Notes: a model not told the origin generated them from the sequence alone. A stretch of 64,000 nucleotides of DNA from Climacium dendroides (GCA_950106755.1 OX467082.1:18290001-18354000); one strand, 5' to 3'. Numbered from the stretch's first letter, positions 1 through 13,018 are shown. Translations and numbers: made by a program.

Positions 1-33
1 CTGTAATATCACAAATGCTACCATTAATACTAG

Positions 34-749
34 GGGCTCGTGCTTGCTATGCTATACATTCATTGTATCACATATTAATAAAAATTTGAAATATTTGAAT
101 AGAATGCATGATAATGATTTCAATAAGTCTTTAAAATAATTATTTTAAATATTTTATAAAAATATTTTCAATCATGCATACATAGAAATCATATTTTCAC
201 ACAATGTGATATTAGTGAAATAGAGTAGTAGTTTGCAATCACCTCTGTAATATCACTTTTACAAAGGATGATATTATAAAAATAATGTAGTCATTGCAAT
301 TGAGGTGATATTAAAGAGGATCCATAGGGTGATATTATAGAGGTAGCAATTGGCTTTACACTTCTTTGCACTTCTATGATTTTGTGCTTTTGTGAGCTTT
401 GAGCTTTTATGATTTCAAAATTTTATTACTACTACCAAAATGATTTGAGAAATTTATTCAATTAAAGCAATTTTGGATTTCACAACAATTAACTTGTTCA
501 CAAAGCTTTTGAGATTTATAAGTTTTTCCTTTAAATTTTTCTATTTGGATTGCCATTGTTTGTAACAATGGAGTCAAACTTTTAATGCATTCTAATGTAT
601 GTGTATCTTTTACCGTATTCATCATTGCATGGATTTTAGTAATTTTTATTTGAAGATTTATTGAAATTCTTGCTCTTCATTCTATCTAATACATAAATTT
701 TTTTAATGAAATTCTAATGTTGAATGCGTAGCATAGCAAGCACCAATTG
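34..749. mobile_element. TIR element, non-autonomous, unclassified
   Basis: The two ends are inverted copies of each other. The left end reads GTGCTTGCTATGCTA followed by two bases and CATTCA; the right end is the reverse complement with the same 15-bp core and CATTCA. Both ends are bounded by CTAG (30-33 and 750-753), which could be a 4-bp target duplication but is palindromic and so not decisive. The inside is AT-rich, has no coding capacity, and repeats the motif TAATATCAC or its complement several times (about 245-340); another copy lies just outside at 4-12. No superfamily is assigned. Confidence 0.5.
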
Positions 750-839
750 CTAGTACTCCAACTAAAGAAAGTTGAGTACAATATTTATACTCAATTTTGT
801 TTTATTGGAGAATAGAGGGGACAAATACACTTTTATTGG

Positions 840-1250
840 ATGCTTTGCAACTTGACACGTGGAAAACATCCAAGCAAGCAAATGCTTTACCCAACAGGAC
901 AAATTTGGAGTGGGCGCAAAGAATGTCCAATTAGAGCCCCCTCCCACATGCTCCACCCAAACGGCGCGTGGGAAGGGCTGATTGAGGGCCCTGGGTTTAG
1001 TACTGTATTTCGAGGCCCGGGTGAGGCGCCCCACCGTTTCACCTGATCTGGCTTCAAATAGGCGATATGGCGCGCCCTGCATGATCCTCCCGACTTCAGT
1101 TGTAGCAGATATTGCCAGAACCCACGCTCGCTCATATGGGTTCAAGTAAACGAGCCCATGACAGGTAAACCACCCATGACAGATACCTGGGGAATGACCC
1201 ATTAACCCTTTAACCCATAAACGACGCAGCGGACGTTTTTTTGGTCCGAT
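840..1250. other. GC-rich island, unknown origin
   Basis: A sharply bounded GC-rich block inside AT-rich DNA, starting next to the end of the preceding TIR element. It contains a G-box-like ACACGTGG at 855-862 and several GC-only runs. Open frames cross it on both strands, but they start at non-ATG codons, overlap each other and show no protein family I recognise. It may be a captured promoter or gene fragment; nothing here supports a functional gene. Confidence 0.3.
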
Positions 1251-2067
1251 GAATGACAAGGAATTCTCTTGTGTAGGACATAAATGCCACTATTCATCCT
1301 CAAAATTAAGGTGTGGAAAGGGCGAATCTTCTACAGTAGTTTGACTCCCAATGAATATTTTTGGTTTTTTAAACTAGAAGATGTCACATGGTTCCAAAAG
1401 GGCTGATTTCCACTATCACCAACCCAACGTTGAAGGGTTAAACAACAAGCTCATCACCGTGGAAATCATTTGTTTGGGTACCGTGTGAATTGTTGGCTCA
1501 AAAAATTTGAGAGTACTTGTTGTAAGACAAACTATTGTAGACGACCTTCCCTTTTTCATGCAAAATTTTGAGGATGAATAGTTGCATTTCTATCCTACAT
1601 TCAAAGGCTCATTGTCATTCATTAACCAAAAAATGACCACAATGTTGTTTGTGGATTAATGTCTTGCATCAATCCATAATAGATTTTTTTTTTCAATAAA
1701 TGGCATTTGGATTACATTGCGAGACCTCTAAACGCTTTGACGTCCAATTTATGGACAATGAATAGATTGAAACACTTGGTTCTTTTTCATTTTGCTTGAA
1801 TGAAAGTCATCCTAGTTTGTGGAGATACTTTATCAAGTTGTTGTCCTATTTAATGGTTGGATTTGGTGTTACAAGAGTGTATATATTTTTCTAAAATTAC
1901 AAACATGGAAGAATGTCAAGTGGTTGACCAAGCCAATATTGCACTAACTCTGGCTCAAAATTGGATTTGCAAAAACGAATACATAGATTTTAAGAACACA
2001 AAAATTTCAAAAAATTACTCTATCAAAAGAAACTCATTTCCCAACAAATTTCATTTAAAAAATGATA

Positions 2068-2454
2068 CTACCTCCGTTTCAAAATGATCTTCATGTTGAA
2101 CAAATTGGAGGGCATTTTCAAATAGCACCAATGGTTAAGTAATTGTTGAGTGTGAGGTTGTCATTTTGTAGACATTTAGTATATATCTAAAACTACGTGC
2201 GCCCCTTTGTTTTGCATCCTAATGCTTCATCCCCTTCAATCAAGCAATATTCAAAGAGATGCAAAAAATATGAATGAACAATGTTGATTGACCCCTTTAG
2301 TCATTTCATTTGTCTTTTGATTGATGATTGTAGATAGAGGGGGAACTACTACTTGGAGTTGTTTTATTGGTCCCAAACAGTAATCAAAAATCAAATTTGA
2401 CCAATTTGCAACACTACAAAACGCAACATGAAGATCATTTTGGGATGGAGGGAG
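2068..2454. mobile_element. Stowaway-like MITE (Tc1/mariner type)
   Basis: Inverted ends of about 31 bp: the left end reads CTACCTCCGTTTCAAAATGA and continues into TCTTCATGTTG; the right end is the complement of CTCCCTCCATCCCAAAATGA followed by the same TCTTCATGTTG. CTCCCTCCGT-type ends are the hallmark of Stowaway MITEs. A TA precedes the left end, but the right flank is AA, so the expected TA duplication is decayed or mutated. About 387 bp, no coding capacity. Confidence 0.75.
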
Positions 2455-5400
2455 AAATATTTTGCTTATAATTGAATTTAAAAGGAGTTTTGAAATCTCT
2501 CTTTCAAAATAAAAAAATATTAGTGGTAGTATTGGTGAATCTAACTATATGGATGAAATCTGAAATTGAAAATCTAAAATTTTTATTTGTATATGAATTC
2601 CAAAATATTCTTTCCAATAGTATTTTATAATGGATATTTCCAAATTGTCAATTTTAGAGATGGCTTTGGATGTTTAGGGGTTTAAGGAGATCATTCAAAG
2701 TTTGTGTTTTCACCCTTGGAAAAATACTAAATTGTTTTTTTGCCACCCATGTTAAAATTTGAAAGTTTTGAATTCAAATTTCAATTTTGAGGTCTTTAAC
2801 CTACTAAAGGACCATTGTTCCTTTGGGAAACAAATCGGATTTGGGGTAAGTAACTATAGTCTCAATTTTTGTCCTGATTTTTCTAAATTTTTTTTGAAAA
2901 TAGGAAAATCAATCAGTTATAATGTTGGAATATTAATTTTTTTTCAAATAGTGCCTAGAAACAAAGTTATGCCCAAATAATCTCAAAGCAAAGGAGAGGG
3001 GGCAACCAAAAAAAATCTCATAGATTATATTTTTTCTGCATGGAAAACTTTGATTCATTCCATTTGGATTTGTTATGAGAAAGTTATGAATAATCTTATT
3101 TCTTGGGCAATCTAAGCATCTTCTTGGAAAAATAACTTGTAGGATTCATTTTTGAATGCAATTTTTACAATTTAAAAAAAAATTCCACATGGTTTAGTTT
3201 GTTTTTTAGATCAATCTCACCATTGGAATTAGTGTGTTTTAAATAAATCTCACCATTGGGATTCCATCTTAGAGATATTAATAATTTAGATTTTCCTTCT
3301 ATCTTGTACCTACTTCTACTTAATAATTTTTTTAAGAATAAAAATTTAATTTTTGTATATTTTTTCCCTAAACCCTCAACTGAATTCTCTACTATAAAGA
3401 TTTAAAGCTCAAAACTTTGTAGTGAAAAAAATAAAGTCAAGAAGGTTCAAAGTCAAATAATCTAGTTACACAATGTGCTAAAAAAATTTGATTTCTTCAC
3501 TTTAAACACAAATATCTTGCAATATGTGCAGTCAAAATTTTTGAATTTTTTTCCACACATTCACATACTAGTTAGGTGTAAGATCCTATAGTTAGATTGA
3601 GGGGTTAGATGTGTAAAAAAATCAAATTTCAAATGTTTTTATTCTTTGCTATAAAAATGGCAATTCTACGTGTGTGGTTTTGTAAAAAAAAATCTTGGTC
3701 CTTTAAGAGAGGTAAAGAACACAATAGTAGAGGTGAAGGACAAGGCTATTTTTGTCTTTCTTGTATGAGATTGCAGTAGAAAAAAATTAATTTGGCTAAT
3801 AAATGACAATTGAATGCCAAAAAACTTGGATGAAATTGCCAAAAAACTTTGAAGTAATAAAAATCTTTTGATGAAATTGCTAAATTTTGGATGAAAACCA
3901 AATTATAGACATGTGATATGTGCTAATGTGATGTTTTCTATCCAATATGTGAACAAATGTTGAAATTTGAACCACTAAAAAATTTATATTTTCAATTTAG
4001 CACTTTCTAAAAAATAAAAATAAAAAACCTTGGTGAAGGATATAGGATACTAAGCATGCACAAAATAAAGTAGACAAGCCTATTACCATCCTTGTTTGGA
4101 ATCTAAATATTTTGGGGACAATTCCAAAAGGGACATATATTTTTGAGAGATGTGCGCTTGTTTCTCTCATCAAATCTAGTAGAAATTATAAATTTCCAAG
4201 TGAAATTGTAATTTATAAGGATTTCTAAAGTGGTTAGTCTTGAAATTACAAAATTACCTATAGAGTAGAGTCATGAACTTCCTATAAACAAACCATAATT
4301 CCCTTTCCATGTATTTATTGGCACTTAAGTTCCCACCAATTAAGGATTGACATGTTATCCATTTTGGCATTTTTTTAGACAAATTTGGATATTTGAACAA
4401 CAAGATTGGGATCAATAATAGGGGACAAAATTGGATTGGTCATCTTGAGGGATAGTTTTTTCAATTTTGTCCTTCACTTAGGGAAAACAAACCTAGGATG
4501 TAGACTTTGAATGACTTCTTTAACGTCTTGCATTTACACTATTATGTTGAATTTGTGGCCACAATCAATGTCTTAGATGATGATGATGGAATGATTAGTA
4601 ACTGCAATATGAATTGAGTGTAAATTCATTACAAAAATTGACTCTTTATAGGCTTTTATATTGTGGACATGTTAGGAAATATTGTAATTGCTTCACGTGA
4701 GTAAGACATCCATTGTAGATACACTTTTTGTTGATTTTGGGGTTGTTTAGAGATTCTTTGGGAGGGGATTAGATAGTACACTACAAAAATCAGTCACAAA
4801 AAAAACTCATATTGTGTCAAAAAAATAAATTTTCAATTGTTCTTTCCATTTCTTACATTTGTCTTTATGTGGATTTTAAAAATATTTAACAATGTCTAAA
4901 GGAGCAACCAATATTTTTATCTATCAAAAGGTTGGTTTACTTTAGCACAACCCTAGGCTTTGGACATTTGCAAGGTTGGAGCACAATTTAACCCCTAATT
5001 GCCCAATCAACCATATATGGTTAATGTGAAATTTCAAGGTCATTTTGGTGTGGGCAATCAAATTCTTTTCATCGATCTAAAATTTTTTACAAGCAATTTT
5101 GTAGGCTAGCTATTCGAAGCTTCAACTTTTTACTAAAAAAAAGATAAATATTATATTTCCAAGAGGTCTTCAAATTCATATATGTACCATTAGTGAAGGG
5201 TAAAGCTTGCCAATTTTACTTCATTTCCTGGCTTTGAATAAAGTTTGGTAATTTCACTTGATTTGAGATCTAAAAAATTGCATGTATCCATTTGCTATGA
5301 AAATGGTCCTAATAGACAAAATAAATCATTTTCATGATTTTCACCATTGAAATTTTAAATATGTAAGTGTTGATTTGGAATTATTTGTGATTTCTACTTA

Positions 5401-7097
5401 TAAAAAAAATTACATTTCAACAATTGCAAGGTGGATTATATATTGAGTTTGATAGATCTCAATTTGAATTTAAGGTTTTTAGAAGTGCATTTTAATAAGC
5501 AAACACAATTTTTAGTTGTTCGCATCATCTCCAATCCCAAAAAATTCTTATGTGCAAATTTCTCAAACATTGTGGAGAGGAGTATTATACTAAAAATAAA
5601 ATATGTGTATTTCTCTTGTTATGATCTCACAACTCCTATGCAATTTCACACTCAATATTGGCATACACACTAATAAGCAAGCTCTTTAAAGATTTATGTA
5701 ATTAGATTTTGAAAAAAATAACAATTTACTTTATTGGGGATAATAATAAGCCCATCATTAGATATTTTGTAGTTCCATTGGAGGGCCATTTTAGGTCCGT
5801 TTTCCATGCCAAGAATTAGCCATTGCTCGCCAAAAATTTAAAATAATATAAAAATATAAAAATATTTTAAAAATGAATAGTTTAAAAAAAATAAAAATAA
5901 TGTATTTTCAAATTATATTAAAATAATATATTTTATTAGTATTTAACATGGTAGTCACTTTGTGACGTTAGACTATTGTTGTGGTCAAGTTCCCACAATT
6001 CATGAACTTGTGGGAACTTGCACCCCTATAGACTAGGTGAAAATCTAATGGTTCTTTTTATAGGAAGAACACACTTTGAAAGGCTTAGGCACTTAGGAAT
6101 TAAAGATCAAGCTTGCACAAAATTTGTTCGTTGTTGAGGGATGAAGGCATGGATAGGGTCTTTGTGTTGCTAGTCATGATATTGCATAAGGGTCAAGGTG
6201 CTTTTACAAAATGAGGATTTAGTGTAGAAGGCTAGAAATGATCTTCTAGCAACACGAGGAAAAGACCTTTGGGACCAAATTGAGTTAATTTTGGCCACAT
6301 TATATTATTGTTTCTTTACACTTCAACTAAGGCTACAAAATGTGAAGAAATTTAAAAGATCTACTAAATATCTTACATAATTTGGAGTTTAATTGCAACC
6401 AAATCCCAATTCAATGTTCTCCTAAAAGTCTTTATACCCCACTATTTAGCAAAGGAGTTCATGGCCCCACATAAAATGGTACATGTACAAATTGAACTCT
6501 TTGGTCCTCTTTAAGTTATTAGGACTTTGCATTGAAATGGTAGAAATTCATGAAATGATCCATTAGGTTAAGTTAGGTCACAATCAATGTCTTAAATAAT
6601 GATGGTGATGGAGTAATTAGTGACCGCAATAGGAACTTCCACCTTTTGAGTGTAAATTCATCACAAAAAATGACTTTTTGAAGTTAGGCCTAACATTATG
6701 GCCACATTAGGAAATCAATTGTCACTACTTTAGATGAATAAGATGATCATTATGAATACATTTTTTGGGGTTGGTTTTGGAATTGTGTAGAGACTCTTTA
6801 GGGTCATTTGGGCAAGACACTTCAAAAATTCATAACAAATTCATATTATGTCAAAAAAATAAAATTTCAAATGCTCTCCCCATTTCTTACATTTGTCTTT
6901 ATTGCACATAATTTTTTTAAAAATGCTTTCAATTTCAACAATGTCACCATAACAAACCAGTCACTCTACATGTTTTAGGTTGGTTTACCTTAATATACAA
7001 CTATTGCTCAGTCCCTTCCTCCAATTATATAGAAAAGACCATGAAATTAGAGATTAGGGTTTGTGGGATAGAAAGCCTATGTTGATCTCTCATAAGG

Positions 7098-7410
7098 TAG
7101 GGTGCTTAAAAAGCACCCCTCCTCTAAAAGCAACCACTAACATGGAGGTACATTTTGCTTTCTTCAATGTACCAATGGTGTACATTTCAAGAGGGTGGCA
7201 CTTGTAGTGATGTTGTGTTTCAACTTCAAAAATTCATAACTAATTCCACGAAGGTCCAAAAGATGTGAAACAACTTGGGTTAGACGCCAATTCTGATTTT
7301 CTTCCTATAAAAATTTACTGAAAATTGTTTGAAGGAGTTCAGCTTCCCCCAAACGCAACCAGCTCTTAAATGAGGTGGCTTTAAGAGCAGAGCACCTAAG
7401 AAAGACTGAG
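7098..7410. repeat. Dispersed repeat family R1, copy 1
   Basis: One of three diverged copies (others at about 33413-33752 and 54433-54722). Shared blocks in the same order include GTACATT with a short spacer, a 'TTCATAACTAATTCC'-like block, 'GAAACAACTTGGGTTA', 'AAATTTACTGAAAA' and 'CAACTCTTAAA'. Ends are weakly inverted (TAGGGTGCTT at the left, complement of TAGGTGCTC at the right), so this is probably an old non-autonomous DNA transposon. Confidence 0.6.
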
Positions 7411-7740
7411 GCCTCAGGACGAGAGTTGCATTTGAGTTTTGAAACTGCGGGCAGTATTATTTGATTTGATTCGACAGCTTGCGGTATATGCATGCATGCA
7501 TGCCCAGTAAGGGACAGTATTGGGTGTGGTTCATTGCTATTCATTCAATATTGATTGGCAACAAGCATACAGTAAGTCTTAGTGATCTGGTAGGAGCAAA
7601 CCCTTAGTGGGTATCATGATTTGAGAGAATGGAATATTCCAAACTTCAATGAATGCCAGGCTATAATGTAGGAAAGATACTCGACTAAGAGAAGGCAAGA
7701 TTCACCTCATGGCCCCAACTCAATTGTGGGACTCCGAAGG

Positions 7741-7991
7741 GTCGCGGTTATAGTTGTATGACAAGCCTCTTGTAGAGGTGGTTTTGCCCCTGTGTTCCAC
7801 ATCTCTGGGAAAAATGCAAGAATCTTTTATTTGTTATGCAAATTTTTTTTTGCAAATTTTGAGTTCATATTTGCAATCACGGGCCCCAAAATAGCTAGGA
7901 GAGCTATTGGGAAATAGAATTAACATGGCACAAAATAGCAAGCTTTGATTGGACCTCCGCAAGAGGCTTTTCATACAACTATAAGCGCGAC
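7741..7991. mobile_element. Foldback element with 40-bp inverted arms
   Basis: The arm at 7741-7781 (GTCGCGGTTATAGTTGTATG, then a GCCTCTTG block) is inverted at 7952-7991 with only a few mismatches, separated by about 170 bp of AT-rich DNA. This could form a long hairpin. No clear target duplication flanks it and there is no coding capacity. A MITE or foldback element is the simplest reading. Confidence 0.6.
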
Positions 7992-8084
7992 CACCTTGAA
8001 GGCGGGCACACACATACACAAACTGTCAATTTTTGGCACTGTGCCTAATTCCTATTAATTTCTAAGATGAGACTAGTCAATTTT

Positions 8085-8340
8085 TCATGAGAAGAGGTTT
8101 CAATGCACCCAAGAATGCAACGTTTGGATACCATATGCAAGAGTTTGGAAAGGTCAAAGTTCTTTTGGATAGATCTTCTAAAATTGTTTTTTCACCACAT
8201 AGTCACTTAGGCACATATTGATTTGGGAGATGTGCATAGGGTGATGACAACGTTTTTGGGTTAGTTGCACATTTGGAGTACCTACCTTCAAGTTGGACTC
8301 AATTTTGTTTTGTTGTATCTTGATTTCGTTAATATTTGCT
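8085..8340. repeat. Dispersed repeat family R2, copy 1
   Basis: Matches about 51310-51560 in the same orientation over roughly 250 bp with many substitutions and small gaps. Shared blocks include 'TTCTAAAAT', 'ACATATTGATTT', 'GGAGATGT' and 'CTCAATTTTG/CCAATTTGAATT'. The 51-kb copy keeps an open frame but I recognise no domain in it. Confidence 0.5.
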
Positions 8341-8745
8341 CTCAGATTCAAATAGAGAGAAGCTAAATGAATGTAGGGCAGGGATTCAAAGGATTGGAAT
8401 GGAATTGCAAAATGACACTTTCTAGAATTAATGAATGGAGGTATGTGATTTATATACTTGGCAAATGAACAATGCATTGTTCTACAAACTTGAAGGACAC
8501 TTTTTGATTATCATGGTGTGGGAAATTAAAATATTTAGATTTATATATAGTTGTTTTTGAAGAGACAAAGTTAAATTTTAGGATTTATTTCATAAATTAC
8601 TTGAATTACAAATAAATTTTAGGGACTAAGAACAATTCAACTATGGAAGTTTTAGGGTTTAGTACACTAGAAGAATCCCTTATCTATTTAGATGTGTCCA
8701 TTAAGACAGTTGGATGTTTTTTTGTGACATTGGATAATATCCAAA

Positions 8746-10643
8746 CACTAGAAGAAAAACAAAGGGTTTTGCGACTACCACTTGCGACTGCTTTTTCAAT
8801 CGCATAGGACACTTGCGACTAGAATGAGCAGTGATAGCTTAGAGAGGTAAAAAATATTTTTAGTTGTTGTGGACAACTTTTTTAGTTGCAAACAAGTTGC
8901 AAGTCAATCAAATTTCAATCTTTATAATTTGTAATTTTCAAAATTTTACATCTATGTACCATCTTCCTAGATTTTAGAATTTCATATCTATGTAGCATTT
9001 TCCTAAATTTTAGAATTTCAGAACTATCTTTTTCCTAAATTTTAGAATTTCAGAACTATCTTTTTCCTAAATTTTAGAATTTCAGAACTATCTTTTTCCT
9101 AAATTTTAGAATTTCAGAACTATCTTTTTCCTAAATTTTAGAATTTCAGAACTATCTTTTTCCTAAATTTTAGAATTTCAGAACTATCTTTTTCCTAAAT
9201 TTTAGAATTTCAGAACTATCTTTTTCCTAAATTTTAGAATTTCATATGTACTTTTTTTCTAGATTTTAGAATTTCAGATGTAACTTTTTCCTAGATTTTA
9301 GAATTTCATATGTACCTTTTTTCTAGATTTTAGAATTTCAGATGTAACTTTTTCCTAGATTTTAGAATTTCAAATCTTACCTTTTTTAGATTTCAAAATT
9401 TCAAATCTACCTTCTTCCTAGATTTTGAAAATTCAAATATTGGTTTTTAATAGATTTCAAAATTTCAAATCTACTTTCTTCTTAGATTTTGAAAATTCAA
9501 ATATTGGTTTTTAATAGATTTCATTGGTTTAGAAAACTTTACAATTTTATAGATTTTAAAATTTCTTAGATTTCAATTTTTCTGAAATTTCTATAGGATG
9601 TGGAATTTTGTATTCTATAGAAATCTACAAACTGTAGAAATCTTAGAATTCTATCAACACAATTCATTGCATAAGACAACAATAGCTTACAAGTCTTATA
9701 TGTCCAACCTTAAGGTACTCTTGACAATAGATATGGGACAACTAAGATACTTCAAAATAACTAAGATACTAAAAAATGACTAAGAAGCAACTAAAATATT
9801 AAAAAACAACTAAGAAACAACTAATGTATGACTTAAAAGTGACTAGGATACAACTAAGACAACTAATGTATGACTTAAAAGTGACTAGGAAACAACTAAG
9901 ACAACTAATGCATGACTTAAAAGTGACTAGGAAACAACTAGTTTTACTACTACAAAACTCAATTTTTGGTTGATTTCAGCAGATAAGTGAAACAAATCTA
10001 TACAATCAAATCAACAAAATAGCTAAATTTTCTAAGAGTGTAAAATGATTAAAAACCAAATGGCCAATTTCATTAAAATGGAGACATTCCATTATTTGGC
10101 ACTTTTAACAGTTTAGACTGTGCAATCTGAAATCTATATCCATCCTAGATTTCTAAAATCTATAAAAGTCCTAGATATCTAAAATCTAGATTTTTACTAA
10201 TTTTTAAAAATCCCACCGTCTAAAATCTATATCAGTCCTAGATTTTTGAAATCTATAAATGTTCTAGATGTACATAATCTATATTAGTCTTAGATGTCAT
10301 TTTGCAATTGAAACCCCGCAGTTTGAAAAATTGCACAGAGAAATATAGAATGCTACTATTTTAATGAAATTTGCCATACAACTAAAGTACAACTAGAAAG
10401 CAACTAGGAAACGACTAGAAAATGACAAAGAAATAACTTTGGTCATTTTATAGTTGCAATTTTTCTCTAGTTGATTCCTAGTCATTTTTACAACTATAGA
10501 TTGACTGCTTTGCGACAAAAACAATAATATAAAACAATTAAATTAAATTTGGTGCAAATAGAGAGGATTTCAGTCGCAGGATAGTTGTATAGGACACTAG
10601 TGGCAGAACGGCCGGTTGTGGCGGACACGTTTTTCTTCTAGTG
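8746..10643. mobile_element. Non-autonomous CACTA (EnSpm/CMC) transposon
   Basis: The left end reads CACTAGAAGAAAAAC and the right end is its exact 15-bp inverted copy. The three bases on each side are AAA (8743-8745 and 10644-10646), matching the 3-bp duplication made by CACTA transposases. Sub-terminal regions carry inverted short motifs typical of the group: TGCGACT several times near the left end and AGTCGCA near the right. The 1.9-kb interior has no transposase; it holds a 32-bp tandem array (8999-9250) and repeats around GACTAGGAAACAACTAAG (9790-9950). Confidence 0.85.
8999..9250. repeat. 32-bp tandem array, about 8 copies
   Basis: The unit TCCTAAATTTTAGAATTTCA plus 12 bases recurs with a strict 32-bp period (starts at 9001, 9033, 9065 and onward) and is nearly identical between copies. 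Degenerate units of related sequence (TCTAGATTTTAGAATTTCA) continue to about 9510. There are no unique spacers, so it is a minisatellite inside the CACTA element. Confidence 0.95.
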
Positions 10644-10646
10644 AAA

Positions 10647-12600
10647 GCAATGTCAAACAACATTGGATTGACATAGCAAAATCATCCCAAATAGTGCCCT
10701 TGACATTACATGTTTTTGAGCTAACATCTACAAAAACATGGTTAGTTTTGAGGTTGTTGAAATCTTGCCATGTGGTTGCCACCTTAGCGCCACATGGATG
10801 AAGAGAGTCACATGGCAATTTTTTATTTGGCCCATCCATAACATGGAGGTAGAAAAAATTACATGGTATTCAACAAGGATGATGTGGCATGCTTAATTGA
10901 TACACTTTTATACCATGTGAAAATTTGATATTGTTTTTTGAGAAGGCAACTCAAACATCAATTGGTTTATACTATACCTATCAAGCATGGTCAACAAAAA
11001 TAATTATTTAAAAGAAAGTAATAAAATTGTCAAATTCAATAAGAATTAAAGAGAATTTACCATTTAGCATTAAGAATTTTTTTGATGGTAAAGTGAAGGA
11101 ATTACTTCATTGACATTTGGGGAGAAAGAAAGGTGGAAAGGTCATTTCTATAATTAAATCCATTGTCCACCCATGGTCAAACAAAGGATATGGGATAATT
11201 TGAAGGTGAGAGCTTGACCACTAAACAATTGGACAATGTTTTAGAAATTTTATTTTGAAGACAATTGACTTGCTTTACATATCCCAGATGAATTGTTTTA
11301 TTTCCTATTACCCTTCTTGTATAAAGAGAATCTCTTTTCATCCATGGTGTACATCCATCCATTTTCCTTTTTTGCAAAGTATACCACGTAGATGCCCTTT
11401 TCTATGTTTGTTACTTTTGATTAGTGTATTATTTCAATTTATAGCAATTTTTACATACTTATCCACATTCAAAATGGGTCTACTTACTAACATGGTAGTA
11501 CTATTTTTTTAGAGGTTCCAATAAACATTATTGTATTCGTGTTCATGTCAAATAAAACATCAATGTCAATGATAGCATTAATATGTTTTCACAATAATTT
11601 ACAAGAATTCTACACAATATCCATGGAAATCTATCTTTTAAAGCCATCCTCACTTAGACATCTTAATGTTTTATAAAACATCCATGTCTATGATTAGACA
11701 TCCCCCCAAACTACTACTTTAATCTATCTTTTAAGGCCATCCTTACTTAGACATCTTGATGTTTCATAAAACATCCATGTTCATGATCAAACATCCTCCC
11801 AAATTACAGTTTCTTCTAGTGAGTGCCAATGTTTTTTTTAGGCAATTTGAATGCTTAAATGAACCAAAAATAATTAAGGAGCACCAAGTTTTAAGAAAAA
11901 TTGTGAAGAGAAATTAGATGATCGATGATGTCAAGTTGTTTCAATTTTTGAAAATAATTTGAATGAAATTTCCAATTTATTTGAAATATTGAAGTGACAA
12001 TATAGAAGAAAATGATGTAGCCAAATCTTTGGATGAAATTTCAAATATTTGATACCCAAGGGTTTGAATACCAATAGTATTAGATTCCTTTAATTTATAT
12101 AATTTTGTATAATTTTAGATGAAATTTAAATGAAAGTAGAACAAAAATAAGATGAAATTTGAATGACTTGTAAATAAAGATTGTAATACACAATAGATCC
12201 AGTAGCCTAACTTATATCAAATATTAAAACAAAAAGAAAAACAAGAATGCATAATATAGACACTCTCAAAACCTAGGTAGTTCTACAAGTAAATTTAACT
12301 ATGAAAGTGCATTCCCATAGAGTGTAAAGCTCCCCAAACAAGTTTAAACAATATAAACTAGTGTGGTTTATCAAATTGCATCCATTTAACATGGTGCACT
12401 ATCACATAATATAGATGAATATCACAATGTTTGTCATAATATGAAAATAATGTGAACTAGAATGGACTACCAAATTAGTGCACTTTGCAAATTTGCATAA
12501 TTCTGAAATAAGTGCAAGTTAGCATTATTGGTGTGCGGTATAGTAATTGAATTATCTTGTGAAGTTTACCACCAAGATGATTGGGTCATTATTTCGGGAA
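10647..12600. other. AT-rich intergenic, no gene seen
   Basis: Apart from the possible outer CACTA arm and its 93-bp duplication, I see no coding region, RNA gene or clear repeat. Composition changes to GC-richer at about 12.6 kb, where the NUP85 promoter and 5' leader presumably lie (12.6-13.0 kb). Confidence 0.4.
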
Positions 12601-12921
12601 TACCCAGGCAGTAATCACCACATACCCGCCCTCCGAATGTTCATCATACCCGGGTTGACGCCATCCCGACATTTTGATATCCGCCAGGTTCTTTCAATTG
12701 CCGGGTGCTCCGACGCCAACATGTTTGAGCGCGACTTCCTCTGCGACTCGCTTGAAACATTTGCCTGCAATCCATCAGGTTCGAGGTTCTGTTTCGGAAT
12801 CTGGCACACCGGCATTGCTTGATCTTTGTAGGGTTTTGAGGTATTCGGGAGTATATTTGAGTTTTGAGTACTTGAGTTTTGAGTATTTGAGCTTCTGCTT
12901 GAAATATTCGTGAGGTTACCG

Positions 12922-12951
12922 ATGGGCGAGAGTACGGAATTGGTGGGTTGA
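12922..12951 (+). other. Short upstream ORF before NUP85
   Basis: A nine-codon ORF (ATG at 12922, TGA at 12949-12951) ends 67 bases before the chosen NUP85 start and is out of frame with it. If the transcript includes this region the uORF could reduce translation. The NUP85 frame itself is open from about 12915 without an ATG, so an alternative is that an upstream exon supplies the start. Confidence 0.35.
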
Positions 12952-13018
12952 GGAGGACATAGCAGAGGATTTGGAGGAGGACAATTTTGTTCTTGTTTTT
13001 GCTCTTGACTCATTGGGA

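Larger units (their letters stand above)
1260..8640. other. Gene-free AT-rich stretch with dispersed repeats
   Basis: No supported gene. Besides the elements listed separately it contains a diverged direct duplication (about 4530-4990 against 6575-7000), recognisable by shared blocks such as CACAATCAATGTCTTA, GAGTGTAAATTCAT and ACATTTGTCTTTAT. The stretch at about 2800-3330 resembles about 35400-35960. Short ORFs here look like chance frames in AT-rich DNA. Confidence 0.5.
8665..11821. mobile_element. Candidate outer CACTA element interrupted by an inner one
   Basis: A second pair of CACTAGAAGAA ends flanks the better-defined inner element: CACTAGAAGAATCCC at 8665 and the complement of CACTAGAAGAAACTG ending at 11821. 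Both sub-terminal regions carry GGATGTTT motifs, and a 93-bp direct duplication (about 11621-11813) lies near the right end. The flanking triplets (GTA and AGT) do not match, so the boundary is not proven. If right, about 1.26 kb of outer element was split by a related element. Confidence 0.35.

Noticed and set aside
762..1259. 165-codon open frame on the - strand
   Set aside because: Begins in a GC-rich island, runs into AT-rich transposon-adjacent DNA, has no recognisable domain, and overlaps equally long frames on the other strand.
8999..9250. CRISPR-like regular 32-bp repeats
   Set aside because: Head-to-tail tandem repeat without unique spacers, in a plant genome, inside a transposon.
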